DNA from: Brachyhypopomus gauderio
Lineage: Eukaryota > Chordata > Actinopteri > Gymnotiformes > Hypopomidae
Assembly (NCBI RefSeq): GCF_052324685.1
Contig: NC_135220.1
Span: 23,974,823-24,038,822, forward strand
DNA length: 64,000 nt
Direction: 5' to 3'
Position numbers and translations under genes: made by a program. The notes below the pieces were generated by a model. The model saw only the letters and a program-made list of their open reading frames with translations. It was not told the origin of the DNA and searched no databases. Shown piece by piece: positions 12,625-42,700 of this stretch; the first letter of the stretch is position 1, and each line of letters begins with the position of its first letter.

Positions 12625-12686
12625 GGCACTTTGTAAGTCGCTCTGGATAAGAGCGTCTGCTAAATGCCCTAAACGTAAATGTAAAT
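12625..12686 (+). mobile_element. fish SINE/LINE tail motif
   Basis: GCACTTTGTAAGTCGCTCTG followed by GATAAGAGCGTCTGCTAAATG and a TAAATGTAAAT tail is the short motif dispersed widely in teleost genomes as the 3' end of retroelements. Recognition rests on general knowledge of fish repeats. Confidence 0.7.
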
Positions 12687-12789
12687 CTGTATGTCACATT
12701 CTATATTAGTTTACTGACATCACTGCTTTATGTTTTGTTTTTTATGACGGCTCCAAGCAAGATTTCAGATAAAGCTGCAATATGTCCTA

Positions 12790-12795
12790 TTTATT
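12790..12795 (-). terminator. poly(A) signal, 3' end of the 13025-15814 gene
   Basis: AATAAA on the minus strand, about 230 bases after the TAA stop at 13025-13027. It is the first canonical hexamer I saw downstream and gives a plausible short 3' UTR. Confidence 0.5.
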
Positions 12796-13024
12796 GACAT
12801 TATCATTATTCTCAGTAAAACTGAGATGACCAGAGTGCTGCATTTCATTTATACAACATTGCCATCCTATGGTGATTCTTAGCAAGTACAACAGAGAGAC
12901 TTCACTAGTCCTGTAGAAACTGTGCAGCATGTTCTACTGCCTGTCCGCCCATAAAAAAGCTCACAGAACCGAATATGGTCTGGATGAGCTCTGAGCTGAA
13001 AGCCTTGGCAGATATATAGGAGAC

Positions 13025-15814
13025 TTATAGGAGACTCCTGGGTTCAGGGGGACGATGTGGTGTGCCGAGCTGTTGCTGTTCCACCATCTGACTCTGCACT
13101 GCAGCTAGGACATTAAAAAAATGGAAATGGTAATCAGTTCAGGACACCTGCATATATCTACTGCTGAGTTTAAAATCCATGCCAACATAACATCATTGCC
13201 ATTTCTATAAGTATCTAAAGGAAGACAAGCTGGATACCAGTGATGACTGGAGAGGATTAGAAATTCCAGCCTACCTCTGATGTCATTTAGAGTTGGTGTG
13301 TTTGGGGTCAGCGATGCGCCAGCTGGATCCTGCCCTTCCGTGTCTTCACCTCTGCCGTCTCGCCTTTGCTCCATATTACAAAGAGCCTCATAACTGAGTG
13401 CAGGCCTGCCCGAATGCAAGGGCTCCTGAGCGAAGCTGCCCAAGGGTGGTGCGTGATCAGAGGACTCGTAGCCCTGCTCAGGAAAAAGTGCAGCCAGTTT
13501 TTCAAATACTGGAGAGGATAATTCTGCATTAGTCGCACTGGAGGATGGTTGAAAAGAGCTTTTCTTTGAAGACCGTCCTTGTCCAGACATGATCTCAGCG
13601 CCAAGGTTTGTGCTTTCAGTCCTTCGCTCAAGAACGTTCTTCCACTTGAGAGATTCCAAGTCGCTTTTTGGCCTTGGGGTGTCTGGTTTTCGGAAAGGTG
13701 TGGGTATCTTTGGAGTGTAGTTTTCTCCTGTGGTGGGAGTAATAGTTTTTGAGCTTGCAGAAGTTTTGTGTTTGAAATATATTAGTGTTGTTTTGGAAGC
13801 AGGGCATTTCTCTGATCTTTTCGGCAACAGCAACGTATCCCTGGCTTGGGAATGAGCTTCTGATCTTGTTTCCATCTGTGAAGGATTGTATGAAGATTTT
13901 TGGCAGGCATGTTTGGTACCCATATTGGAATCTGCAGGCTTCTGAATATCCATTAAAGCAGGACTGGGACTCATCGTACAATGAGGACAAGGACCTAAGA
14001 CTTTGATCACTTGGGACTTACCTGTCTGCTGTTTTTCTTTTACCACATGGTCATTAGGGTTTTTGAGCTGTATTATAGTAGACCTCAGATGTTTTGCTAT
14101 TTTTTTTTTGCATTTACAGACAACAGGAAGGCTTGGTCGTCTTGACTGGTTTTGCAGACTTCCAGAAGGTTCTGAACTACTAATATCAATAAAATTGAAG
14201 TCTGTCAATTTACAGTTTGCTTCTACCAAGCTCAGCTGTTCTTTCAAATGTGTGACTGTAACTCTGGTTACGTCATGCTTTTCATGCCAAGCTCGGCAGA
14301 GCGTGCGTGGACCACCCTCTTCATCAGGTGGTATCACTGACTGGCCCTGGCCCACGACGGATGGTGGAGCAGCCTCCATGGAGGTGAGGGTGTCCGAGGC
14401 AATTCGGTCAGTCGGGCGACTGGACGGCCGAGAGCTGGACCAGACTGGGGTGGCGCTGGCACTGCCCTCTGACATGGGGGAATCCGAACCACTGCTGTCC
14501 AACTGCCGACGCCACAACCTACGGCTGGTCTTTTTCAATGAGCTCTGTATTGCTGGAGGACTCTGGGCTGCTGGTAAGCATCTCTTTCTGTCCATCTTCT
14601 GATATGTTACACCTACAGGTAAATATGACACTTATGACACTTTCAGAAACATTGTTTGCTATAAATGCCAAATAAAGGAGCAAATAAATTATAATAATGG
14701 ACGAACCTTTCACACCTGAGGCTCCTGAAGCAGTCTGTTTTTAAATGAAAGATTAACAAACAGTCATTCTGTACTCTTGGCCATGACAACTATGAATAAC
14801 GTCATTTTAAACTGCAGGTTATTCAATTTTGTTACTTAAAAACAAAACGAGTGTCTCATTAATTTAATGCAACAAAGAGGATCAGTGCACTTATCCATCT
14901 TTTTTACTTACTTGGTCTAATTTTGGGGTGCTCTGTTTAAATTTCTTAATGCTGCGCAGGGCCTGGTACAACTTTAACTGGTTCCCATAAACTCGGGTCC
15001 GGTGCGTCCGGACACTTCTACGTAACCGGGTTTGAGAATCCGGAGCCGGAGGAGACGGTGACGAATCAGAGCTTGAGCTGCACAGCTGCAGAGACCGCAC
15101 CAACCTAGATAACGAACGGGCCGTTCCTTCTGCATCGATCTTACTCGGCATCTGTTGTTTGTGCTGTCTTTTGTCATTCTGGAGTTTTGAGGGATGATGA
15201 TTGCTAGTTCGTGGGATTCTGCTGAACTGTCTCCATAGCTGTAGTTTCCAAAACAGTTTTGATTTTATTGTCTTTCTACGTTGGACTGTTTCTAAACACG
15301 TGGATCTTCTCTGTCTAGCAGCAGATCTGGTTTTAGCTGTCATGTTCCGACAGCGAGATTGTGAATGTCTCTGTCTAGTGCGGGTTCGACTGAGATTTTC
15401 GTGATGGTTAGGATCTCTTTGTTTTTTCCTAACTAACTTTACTGAGACGTTATCATGTTTATGCCGACCCTTTACTGACTTGTTCCTATTGGCAGCTGGT
15501 GAATGTGGGTTGCCAGTTGCTACCAAAGAAGGTCCCGCTGTGTCGTCCGATAAGAGCGCTAATGAAAGAGGAGAGAAGCGCCCTTACTACAGGTGTAGGC
15601 TAATGGACAGGTTTTCTATGCAATACGTGACTCTAATTTTTAAAAAGTACTGGCCTAATGGAAATAAATTAACATAGGATAACGTGTCATTGTTTTTGGC
15701 AAAGACGTCGAGTCCAAAATCAGTCCACTAGGCTCGCTTACCTTCGGTACGTGCTCTTATATTATCGCTGTCGATATTTTTTGCTCTCTTGGGAGATGGT
15801 TGCTTTGCCTTCAT
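13025..15814 (-). CDS. unrecognised 707-aa basic, low-complexity protein (4 exons)
   Basis: Exons in transcript order are 15742-15814, 14912-15558, 13275-14598 and 13025-13104. Every junction is GT/AG with matching phase, and the total is 2124 nt. The start ATG at 15814 opens MKAKQPSPKRAKN. Exon 2 is extremely Lys/Arg-rich (TRTRQRHSQSR, AARQRRS, SLRRSVRTHRTR-like blocks). Exon 3 is Ser/Pro-rich, with a basic patch KKTSRRLWRRQ and a CKCKKKIAKH stretch near its middle. Exon 4 ends in a Gln-rich tail VEQQQLGTPHRPPEPRSLL. No domain, signal peptide or membrane segment is visible. Composition suggests a nuclear or chromosome-associated disordered protein, which is inference only. The large open exons and intact phase make it a real gene. 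The acceptors of exons 2 and 3 were chosen over nearer-looking AGs that would give in-frame stops. It lies about 840 bp downstream of arvcf in the same orientation. Confidence 0.8.
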
Positions 15815-16599
15815 CTTGCTGATCACATTGGAAAAAGAACCACACTAGCGATCTTGTGCCAGAAAACTTTCAGAAACGTCAATTAGCTGCTTAAACCGAT
15901 CGTATATTTTTTTTAATGCGGTAATTCTTAACACCTTTTTCAGATCTCTTCACGCGTCAATTTCTTTCAAACTTCCGAAAGTTCGATGCGTTTCCGTGGT
16001 TACACAGATGAGCTCGAGACATTCTAGCGAATTCAGCGAATATTCATTTTATGTAGCCTAGGAAAAATGACAACCCATTTGCCCAAGGACGAGAAAAGAT
16101 AAAAAGTTTTTTATTTTTCCAAGCAGTTAAAACACTCGTGGTGAGGAACAGATCATTCAAGTAAGAATTACTTGTTTGACTAATGGCACGACCATATCTG
16201 TTATTTTCGTTTGTTATTTTATATAGACTATCAGTCACATTTAATATCCATATAATGCTCTGGTTGCATCTCATTGCTGTACATAAAAAACAACATAGAA
16301 TACTTGTCTGTGTTGCCTACAGTTAAAGAATACTATCACTATTATATGCCTTTTCGACCCAAAACGTAATATACAAGGAAATGGTTTATAATCAAATGTT
16401 AAACAATACTGGGATCATATATGTAAAGTGTCCTGGAATAATGTCACTGGTAATTCATGAAAGAAGCTAATAGCAGAGAATATTTTAGCAGCTGCATAAA
16501 AACACTGTATGGAAAAAGCCACAACCAATCATGTTCTCCATAACATAAAAAATCCATGATCTGTTTTCTGAGGATGCTGAAATGAAAGCATTCATATGC
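15815..16599. other. spacer between arvcf 3' end and the next gene's start
   Basis: Holds the presumed 5' UTR and promoter of the 13025-15814 gene (minus strand). No TATA box stands out. The motif GTTTCCGTGGTTAC near 15988-16001 is a loose RFX X-box look-alike. Several TTTATT words could serve as alternative arvcf poly(A) signals. Confidence 0.35.
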
Positions 16600-16605
16600 T
16601 TTATT
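16600..16605 (-). terminator. poly(A) signal of arvcf
   Basis: AATAAA on the minus strand 52 bases after the arvcf stop codon. It would give an unusually short 3' UTR. Further AATAAA words lie downstream, so the true cleavage site is uncertain. Confidence 0.4.
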
Positions 16606-16657
16606 TTCTTCTTTTTATACAGGTTTTTTTGTTGAAGTCAGTTTAGATGCAGATCTG

Positions 16658-34200
<17,543 letters not shown>

Positions 34201-34221
<21 letters not shown>

Positions 34222-34760
34222 GCTGAGTCTCCTCCGCAGCGGATCTCTAGCGGCGTTGTTTGAGCGGGCTGGCGTGTCTCCCCCCCACCCCACCCCACCC
34301 CAGCTCACGCTCTGCCTCTCCCCCTGTCCCCTTCCACGTCTCGTGCAGGGGGTTTCGGTGGCAACGGAGTCGTCTCGCTGCTTAGCGACTCACGCAAGAG
34401 CGTCTGTCCTTCCTCCCGGCTCATGTGTCCACATGCACACGATCATGCTCAAACGCACGCGGGAGCACGCGCGCGCATGCACACACGCTCATGTGCGCGC
34501 CACACACACACACACACACACCCCGCCACACACGCGCTCCCCCAACCCGGTCTTTCGGGAGGCGCTTCGGCAGACTGCGCCTCGTGAGCGAGACACTAAA
34601 TCAACAACAGCAGTGAAATCCTGCCGCTCCACAGGACATTCAAAACAGTCTTGCTGAGGCAATGGCGTCCGGAGCTCTGCTGTATCGCTCGCTATCCGCG
34701 CACGGCTCTCACGCTGCTAATTGATAGGGAGACGCTTCTGAGATGAGAAGCAAGTGGAGA
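34201..34760 (-). promoter_or_regulatory. arvcf: CpG-rich promoter region of arvcf, with start codon
   Basis: The 21-nt coding piece 34201-34221 (ATG then CCTGCGGAGGTGAAAGAG) ends at a consensus donor GTGAGT and is phase 0 to exon 2. Upstream on the minus strand the DNA is rich in CG dinucleotides (GCGCGCGC near 34468, CGCTTCGG, CGCGCAC), as for a housekeeping promoter. No TATA box was seen. The transcription start is not located. Confidence 0.5.
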
Positions 34761-34977
34761 TGCAAGTGGAAGGTCGAAATCCAAGCGCTTTCAGCTTTCC
34801 CCTCTCTCTCCCCATCTCTCTCACACCCTCTCTCTCTATCTCTCTCTCTCTCTAACTCTCTCACTCACTCAGCTGCAGAGAAGAATGCACACGCACATAC
34901 AAACACACGCACGCACACTTCCCTTTGGGGACGACAGGCTAATCCTCTATTCACATGATGAAAGAGGAATTGAATGA

Positions 34978-35129
<152 letters not shown>

Positions 35130-35148
35130 GGAGAGAGGACACACACCC

Positions 35149-35241
35149 ATGTGCACTCTCCTTCGCTGTTTCCCCTCTCTTACATACATGCACACCATGT
35201 GTGTAAGAGAGAGAGGAGGGGAAACGACGAAGGAGAGTGCA

Positions 35242-35243
<2 letters not shown>
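35149..35243. repeat. inverted repeat beside (GATA)n, followed by (GT)n
   Basis: GTGCACTCTCCTTCG and TTTCCCCTCTCTTACA on the left pair with GTAAGAGAGA, GGGGAAAC and CGAAGGAGAGTGCAC on the right around CATGCACACCATG. A (GT)n run follows to about 35300. It is a hairpin of roughly 40-bp arms of unknown origin. Confidence 0.8.
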
Positions 35244-35303
<60 letters not shown>

Positions 35304-35309
35304 CGAGAA

Positions 35310-36600
35310 AGGCAGCTCCAGCCCTACCAAGCAGACACGAGTGATGGAGTGAAGGGCAGTGAATGTTGCACAAGCATGCCAATGAAATCTACTGTCACAC
35401 TCCAGTAAAGCATGCTCAGCTCGTTAGAAAGAAAGACTATACACTAATTAAAACAGGACAGTCTCTGGTTATAACATCCAAAAATTAATTACTCGGTTAA
35501 TTAACTAAGATGCAGAAGGAGCTGTTCCCTCTGGGATATATCGAACTTTTAGGGTGTTCTTGCTTTATGTTGTGTTTTAAATGTGCAAATAAATACTGTA
35601 GTTAGAACTGACTATTTCTATAAACTTCATTAAGTCTCATTTTAACAGGATGTTGTTTAGTTTTTAATTACTGTTATTGGGGTTGCCACCATATCTGATA
35701 AACTACAAAAGAACTGTAAAAATAACTCAACATATCAGCCCTGTCATCATCTGGTTCATTGGCACATAACCTTCTAGGACTGTGATGAGGAGTGTCCTGT
35801 TCAGCTAGTGTAGTGCTCATTCCAGAGATTCTGCCAGAAATCTTCATTCATGGCTTCAGCGTCTAATGATATGAGTCCAGCCCTGAATGTATTTTTTTGC
35901 CTTCCAGTGCAGCCCTGGAGTTTGGAATGTTAGTCACTGATAAATTTTTTATTACTGGTTATGAGGCACAGAACTGTTTATAAAAATGATCTGTGTTCAG
36001 AAAGGAAGGGGTGGAAAAACATATCTTGTCAACAAGCCATCCGACTCGATTTTCTACAGAAGACGTGAAGAGTTAGCTGACTGGGACATTTTCTGAAAAT
36101 AAATCTAAGACCTGACTACACTGGCTTGTTTTGTTTTTCTCTCCATCATAGACATGATCGCCGCAACGAGTCTGGCTCACTAGGAAAACTTGTTGAGTTG
36201 AAGATGAAGATTATTATTTATTTAAAGCATGATGAAACCATTCCTCTGATGTAATGTCCCTCTTGAACAAAAATGTTCTATTGAAGACTTTAATATGCCT
36301 TAGCTTTTCCATGGCAACAATAAATTTTGAATTTGTGAAATTCACAACTATAGAACCTAGGGTTAATAATTTAACTGAAGGAAGGTTATGTTAATATAAA
36401 TGAAGCAATGCACAAAATATGTATTTTCATGAGATAATGTGCAAGACACATGGAACGGTTTTATGTTTTTGTGGAATGTGAGAATGTAGATCCATCCTCC
36501 ACCAACCCTGAAAACACAGAAGTCAAACTGGAAAACACAGGAGTGTAACCACTACTGGAACTTCACTGCTAACTACTGAAGCTTTACTATTCACTACTGT
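35310..36600. other. non-coding, no gene seen
   Basis: AT-rich sequence upstream of the arvcf CpG region. No exon or repeat boundary recognised. Confidence 0.5.
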
Positions 36601-36604
36601 GACA

Positions 36605-36936
36605 CTACTGAAGTGACTCACACAGCCTGCACTACTGAACTGTAACCACTGCTGAAGTGACTCACACATACTGCACTACTGAACTGTAACCACTGCTGAA
36701 GTGACTCACACATACTGCACTACTGAACTGTAACCACTGCTGAAGTGACTCAAACAGCCTGCACAACTGAACTGTAACCACTGCTGAAGTGACTCACACA
36801 GCCTGCACTACTGAACTGTAACCACTGCTGAAGTGACTCACACATACTGCACTACTGAACTGTAACCACTGCTGAAGTGACTCACACATACTGCACTACT
36901 GAACTGTAACCACTGCTGAAGTGACTCACACATACT
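36605..36936. repeat. 44-bp minisatellite, about 7.5 copies, split by a transposon
   Basis: The unit is GCACTACTGAACTGTAACCA plus CTGCTGAAGTGACTCACACATACT. A last partial copy (CATACTGCACTACTGAAC) lies at 38062-38079, beyond a 1.1-kb insertion. Confidence 0.92.
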
Positions 36937-37934
36937 CAGGCCTGATAGTTTTCAGGCGCCACGCCGGAATTCCGGCGTACCGACGTGTCTTCGAGAAAAA
37001 AAGGTTCGCTAGTGCATGAGTTAAAGTTCTCCGTCACCACGACGAATTTCCGTCATTTGAATTTTTTGGGGGAAAATCCGTCAAATCATAATAATAAACC
37101 ACACGCGCGCGTTATCTGTTTTGAGGCCGAAATATGATACTGTCACTGGCGCTCATCAGCGCTGGATGGATGACGGCGGTGTAGTTTAATTGACTTGCGG
37201 CTGATTTTCGGACATTACGTAGAGAAGTTACCTCCGTCCAGCCTTAAGTCCAGTTTGTTTTGGTCATTATTGCTCCGATTCAATCGACATAAACATCATA
37301 CAGGCGGTCCCAGGGTTACGAGTTTCCCGAGTTACGATTTTTCTCCCATTTACTGTATAAATCCTTGTTTGGACCTAAGTGGTTCTGCTTCGTAAACGGA
37401 ACTTGGTGTTTGGTGTGCGCGGCGGAAGAATACACGGTTACGCGGCTCGGGACCGTGGAGGACGGCGTCAGGATAGGCCTTTAGGTATTTTATCTTTATT
37501 CTGATGAAGTTTAATTTTTATCAGAAATATAAGAAAGTGGTTTTTTTGAGCTGATACAGGTGGTCAGATGATCTGGTTCATCATGGCCGTCTGTAACTTA
37601 CGGCGTAAGGTGTAATACATGAACAAAAGCACAAAATGCATGTCCGAATAAACCAACACAAAATATTTATTAAATATTTTATATATTAAAACTAACTATA
37701 ATCATAATATTTGTAATTCTTTTAAACTTTATTTGCATAATTTCTTTGAGTTGTCTGGTATCCTATAATTTACTAATAGTAATGAATAAATAATTGATCA
37801 TGCCTGTTTTTTAACATATTGTGTTAACAGAATCTTTAGGTTACAGCATTTTCTCAGAATATTAATATAATTTTTTTTATATTCCACCATAATGATTACC
37901 TGACTTATAATATATATATTATAATATAGTATTC

Positions 37935-37972
<38 letters not shown>

Positions 37973-37975
37973 ACC

Positions 37976-38015
<40 letters not shown>

Positions 38016-38061
38016 CTCAGAAAAAGTTCAGGCTCAGGAATTTTTCCCACTATCACCCCTG
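36937..38061. mobile_element. DNA transposon (hAT-like termini) inserted in the 44-bp array
   Basis: It starts CAGGCCTGATAG and ends CTATCACCCCTG, an inverted repeat with 10 of 12 matches. The hexamer CATACT is present on both sides (36931-36936 and 38062-38067). Joining the flanks restores a continuous minisatellite. Inside are no readable transposase motifs, but a (CA)n plus poly-C block at 37944-38014. hAT elements make 8-bp duplications, so the 6-bp match makes the superfamily uncertain. Confidence 0.75.
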
Positions 38062-38403
38062 CATACTGCACTACTGAACAGTTCTGTCACAATATTTGTA
38101 TTCACTTTGCATCTATATACTGTGAATTTTGTTAATCCTCTTACTTGTAATATTGTTGTGTTCCTCATGCCTTGTGCACTGATTCCATAATTGACAGTAA
38201 TGTCTGTGTACCGTGTCCTGTCTGTGTGGTATAGTCTGTGGAGCAGTTTCATCTTACCAAAGCAAAGTCCTGTACTCGACAATTATGGGTAAGTAAAAAT
38301 GATTCTAATTAAGAGATAGCTAAAGGTCTAAAACATGGATGTTACGTAAATTGACTGTCCCTACAAAATTCCCAGAGTGTGTGTGACTGTGTGTCTCTCC
38401 TTG

Positions 38404-39020
38404 TGCAATATGAATGAATGCTCAACTTATATAGCGCCTTTCTAGATACTCAAGGTCGCTTTACAATTTTAACACAGGTACAACTCTTACACTACCATTC
38501 ACACACCGGCGAGAAGCGGCAGCCAATTGCGCACAGCGTACTCTCTACCGGGATCCACAGCCCCCTGGGGGACTGAATGGGGTGCAGGAAGGGGAGAGAG
38601 GACAGACCCTAGTGGCAGAGCACCATCCACCACTGGGCATACAAGCACACGCACATTCATGCACACACACTCAGACAACTGCTTTTATTGAACATGAAGA
38701 CACACAGACACACTCAGGGAGAATTTGTCAGGGAATCAGGGATGACCAATTTGCCTAACATATAAAAACAGTTGTCTGAATGTCTGTGCATAAATGTGTG
38801 TGTCTGTATGTCCAGTGGTGGGTGGTGTTCTGTCCTGTGTGTTGTCCTCTCTTCCCTTCCTGCACCTAATTCAGTCCCCCAGGTTTCCGGTACACTGTGA
38901 GCAACTGGCTGCCACTTCTCACCAGTGTGTGAATGGTTGTAAAAGCTCGTACCTGTGCTAATTGTAAAGTGACCTTGGGTTCTTGAAAGGTGCTATATAA
39001 ACTGAAGTTTCATTCAATCG
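38404..39020. mobile_element. large diverged inverted repeat, about 600 bp, fold-back element
   Basis: The left arm begins GAATGAATGCTCAACTTATA then TAGCGCCTTTCTAGATACTC. The right arm ends AAAGGTGCTATATAAACTGA then AGTTTCATTC, its complement. Matching continues inward (CCAATTGCGC against GAGCAACTGG, and CCCCCTGGGGGACTGAAT against ATTCAGTCCCCCAGG). The centre is near 38730. Arms are visibly mutated, so this is an old element. The arm tip resembles the fish LINE/SINE tail seen at 1815-1880. Confidence 0.75.
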
Positions 39021-39314
39021 AAGTTTCATAAAGTTTTGATCTTGAAATGGTGTGAAAATGTTGCTTGTGAATATCAAAATATAAGAACCCAACTCTGCGG
39101 GAGGACCCCTATAGAGCTCCTGACTGCCCCCTGATTTTTTAAAATCTTAGATACACTCCTGCTCCGGTGGTATCTTGCCGCACTGTTAACATTTCAAACA
39201 GCAGTAGGTTTCTCAAAGGCAAATTGCACCTTATGCATTCAGATGATAACAACATCACTTCCCTATCCCTTTGTGTGGATCTACATGCAGCAGTGCTTCT
39301 GAGTGAGATATTAC

Positions 39315-39525
39315 CTGGTCGGTCGTAGGCTGTCTGTTCCCCTCCTCCTTGCTCTTCTGGGAGACAGCCTGGGGAGAAACTGTGTCTTTCTTAAGGAAAA
39401 CACCCCTATTCAGGTCCCTGGGAGAAGAGACAGAACATCCCTGACAAACCTCCCTGCTCTTCTTCTCGAGTCGAGGCACGGGCCATAACGTTTCCGTCAC
39501 CTTGCTCCATTCTGCTGAGGAATTC
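39315..39525 (-). CDS. arvcf: possible alternative 5' exon of arvcf
   Basis: A 211-nt open segment has an acceptor-like CCTTTGATAG before it and a donor CAG|GTAATA after it. It encodes 70 Ser/Lys/Glu-rich residues (NSSAEWSKVTETLWPV to KEEGNRQPTTDQ) and ends in phase 0, so it could join exon 2 at 31478 in place of the MPAEVKE exon. It needs an upstream exon ending in phase 2. A 44-nt candidate is 41770-41813 (WERAKSLTSTNQS). No start codon or coiled coil was found. Confidence 0.4.
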
Positions 39526-39670
39526 CTATCAAAGGAATGATTCAGCATGTAATTTATGATTCAGCATGTAATTTAATTATGTTTAAACAGTGATTAATCC
39601 TTTGCTAATGGCACGTTCACATATGTAAAGTAAGCTACTTAATCAAAATAGCAAATTACGCATACTACAT

Positions 39671-39708
<38 letters not shown>
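39671..39708. repeat. (CT)n microsatellite
   Basis: About 19 CT repeats in the region upstream of the possible alternative arvcf exon. Confidence 0.95.
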
Positions 39709-39709
<1 letters not shown>

Positions 39710-39713
<4 letters not shown>

Positions 39714-42700
39714 ACATTCTTTCAATTCAGTGTCCTTAATCGTAAAGACTATGTTTTGACAGAAAGTAAGGAGGGGGTGCATTTACAAATCTACAATATA
39801 TACCCACACAGAGAAATGAGTTTTCCCCACTGTGTAATTTTCTGCCACTGGGCATTTACTAGCGTTTACTAGCCTCACAAAGGGGCCATGGAGGTTCAGA
39901 CGACGCTGTCCACTCGAGCTCGCTTTTAAATGACACAAATGTCACGGCCTCATAGCCCTGAAGCTAGCTGAAGTCGGATAGACATGTAACATACAAATGC
40001 TGCTTAGATATTCCAAGCTGAATATGTAACAAGAATGTTCAGCCCACAAATACTTCTACATGCATCACATACTCCATTTGTTTGCCGCCTTCTAAGGCCT
40101 ATCGGTGACGCCCTTTAAATGTACTGCCTGTACCATTCCTCTCCTTCCGAAACCACGGACTTGTTTTCATAACAAGTTAATAGTTCGAGGTCCTGTGATA
40201 CCGCAAATAATTGTTTGACATAACGTTCTGTGCGCGCGACTCTTTTTAGGCGAGGAAATATGGTTACCGTTTTCACGAGCTTAAATCAGAACGAAACCGT
40301 TGACTCAGAGTGTTTAACTCGCGAGCCTTGTCAGCGTTAACGACATTACTTGCTGAGGCGCTGCGGATGCTGGCACAGCATAACACGCTAAAAACACTTG
40401 TAGGGCGCCTTTCCCTTCCAGCGACGCAACGTTGGCCGAGGGCCCACTGCAACTTTTATGATTAATAATGAACAGTGTACAACTCTATCCGAATTGTGAT
40501 TAGATTAAATGTAAAAGAACTTTCTCTGGGCAGCAACTATCAGGGCGGATGATTTATCCGGTTCATTTCTGTCAGCAGTCGCCACGGGAGGCATTTCATC
40601 ATGCGAGACCAAGAGTGCGCGAGAGATGTACACAGATTTCCAACCGCAAAATCAGCAGCGACCGCAACGACCCTGCGCCCGCAACTTAATTAGAATAAAA
40701 GGAGATTGCGTGCGTTCGTGTGCGTGCGTGCGTGCGTGGTGTGTCTGTGAGAAAGAACTTAAATAAAACGAGACAAACTTATAAACTTATATTAAAGACG
40801 GTTATAAATGTTATAAATAATCAAATGAATTATCGAGACATAGTAAGAGTAACAGTCCGGAAGCATCAGCCTGGTTCGGAGGTGTTGGAAATACAACAAA
40901 AAATCGCGACATCCTCTATGACTCGGTTGGATGCGTCTCATCTAATGAGTAATACCACGGAGCAGTTTATCCCCAGCGTGTTCCCGTAACGACGTGGAGT
41001 TGAATACACGTGTATTGAAATAAAGCCGCACTCCGTCCAGATAGCACCAGCAATTAAATCAGTGTGTAGCCTAGTATCTACGGCAGATCATTCCATCCTC
41101 AGCTGCCCTCAGTGACTAGCTCCAGCAGTTCCCCTCATTACAATTCCTCCCCAGGCCTGCCCGGCTTCCTTCACCGCACATCAAACCCAGGCCGTTTAAA
41201 AAAAAATAAAAACTCGCCTCTCGAATGTGGAGATAACGAGCCGCAAGCGTGTTAATATTTGATCAAAGGCGGTTTAAGCGACGTTGTGCTGTAACCCTCC
41301 GCCGACTGAACGTGTCATAATACTAACAGCGTGTTGGAGATCCAAAGGCAGAACCATCCGCAGGCCATTCAGACGCATGTTTCATTTATGATCAGCAGTT
41401 TTGCTGCTGTTGTTTCTTCTCGTTGGTTGAAGCAGACGAGCGAGTGTTAGGTATGTGATGAGAGTCATTTTAATAACTAATTACTAACTTCTGTCATTCC
41501 TCATGCAGCCCCTATACTTTGTCTATATTTACACTAACCTTCATGTCTACTCAGTGTTTCCATAGTTGCCAGGTACATCCAGCTGATGCATTCTTGCTTC
41601 GCCCTAACTGCTCAAAGGTGCCTCATGCACAATATAGACTGTTATGACCTATATGTTTCTTTTTCAAGAGCAGTGTTGTAAAAAATAGGACAGTACACAC
41701 GCAGTTTTCAAAGATAAAGCATGCTTAAAGAATTCGATAATTAGACACTTTCTCCAGCACAAAGTCTACCTGCTCTGATTTGTCGAAGTCAAGCTTTTCG
41801 CTCGCTCCCAGCACTGGCAATGGTGCAGTATATGGGTGGAGGTGTAAGGTTCTGAGAGTTACTCATCAAAAGGCGTCGTCTTTGGATATATTTTTGGGTC
41901 ATGGGCCGTAGCTCAGATCAGAGATGAAAGATGTGGAGGAAAATTGCATCCGTTGGTCTCTTTCTTAAGGAAACGGTTCATATACAAGAAGTTGCATCTT
42001 TTGCAGCAACACAGCAAGAAAAAAAGACAAAGAAAAAGAAAAAAACACGATAAAATGTTGGTCAGGCTGACCCAGAGTTCTGATGAAGATTCGGTGTTTC
42101 AAGAACCTATCTGGCAAAAGCTTTCTGTCTGTAATTGATGCTTGTTGGAGAAACACAGTATCTTTGGAATCACATGGGCTGGCGCCAGGCTTTATAATGA
42201 TGAGTGAGTCCTACGATAATGCCGTATGTCATGACGATATTTCACGTCTTCTGTGCAGTGTTACTTTCCACCAGCTGTCTGTCCTTTTTGTTTGTTAACG
42301 GGTAAAATTACCGTTACCCACTATTGTCATAACATTTGCTCTGGAAAATGGCTTTAACGAGAACCAAGACGCAATGAAGCCAAATTCAAAGGAGCGCATG
42401 AGATATTTAACTCTAACAAAACGTGCTATTGAAGAACTCACTGGGCTTTTAAGCTAGATCTTCATACAGCTCTTCCCATTAACACGAGGGGGCGCTCTAA
42501 CTGCGGGAGGTCAGTTAACCCTAACCCTTTCTCTTGGGCTCATATATCAGCTTTTGAGACCAAATGCGACTTTGTGGTTAGGCTGTTTACAGTATCTTTT
42601 CAGTGTGACCTGCAACCGACCTCCTAACTTAAATGCGCAGAAGGACAAAGCTCCACGTTGCCAAATATTAACAATCAAAATTGAGTCAACAGTAACACTA

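Noticed and set aside
14003-14602. 199-aa plus-strand open frame
   Set aside because: It is the antisense shadow of exon 3 of the minus-strand 707-aa gene, which has consistent splice sites and phases.
15988-16001. RFX X-box in front of the 707-aa gene
   Set aside because: Only loose agreement with the consensus half-sites; not enough to call.
41770-41813. 44-nt candidate exon upstream of 39315-39525
   Set aside because: Splice sites and phase fit, but it is very short, has no start codon and no similarity to the family; kept only as a note.
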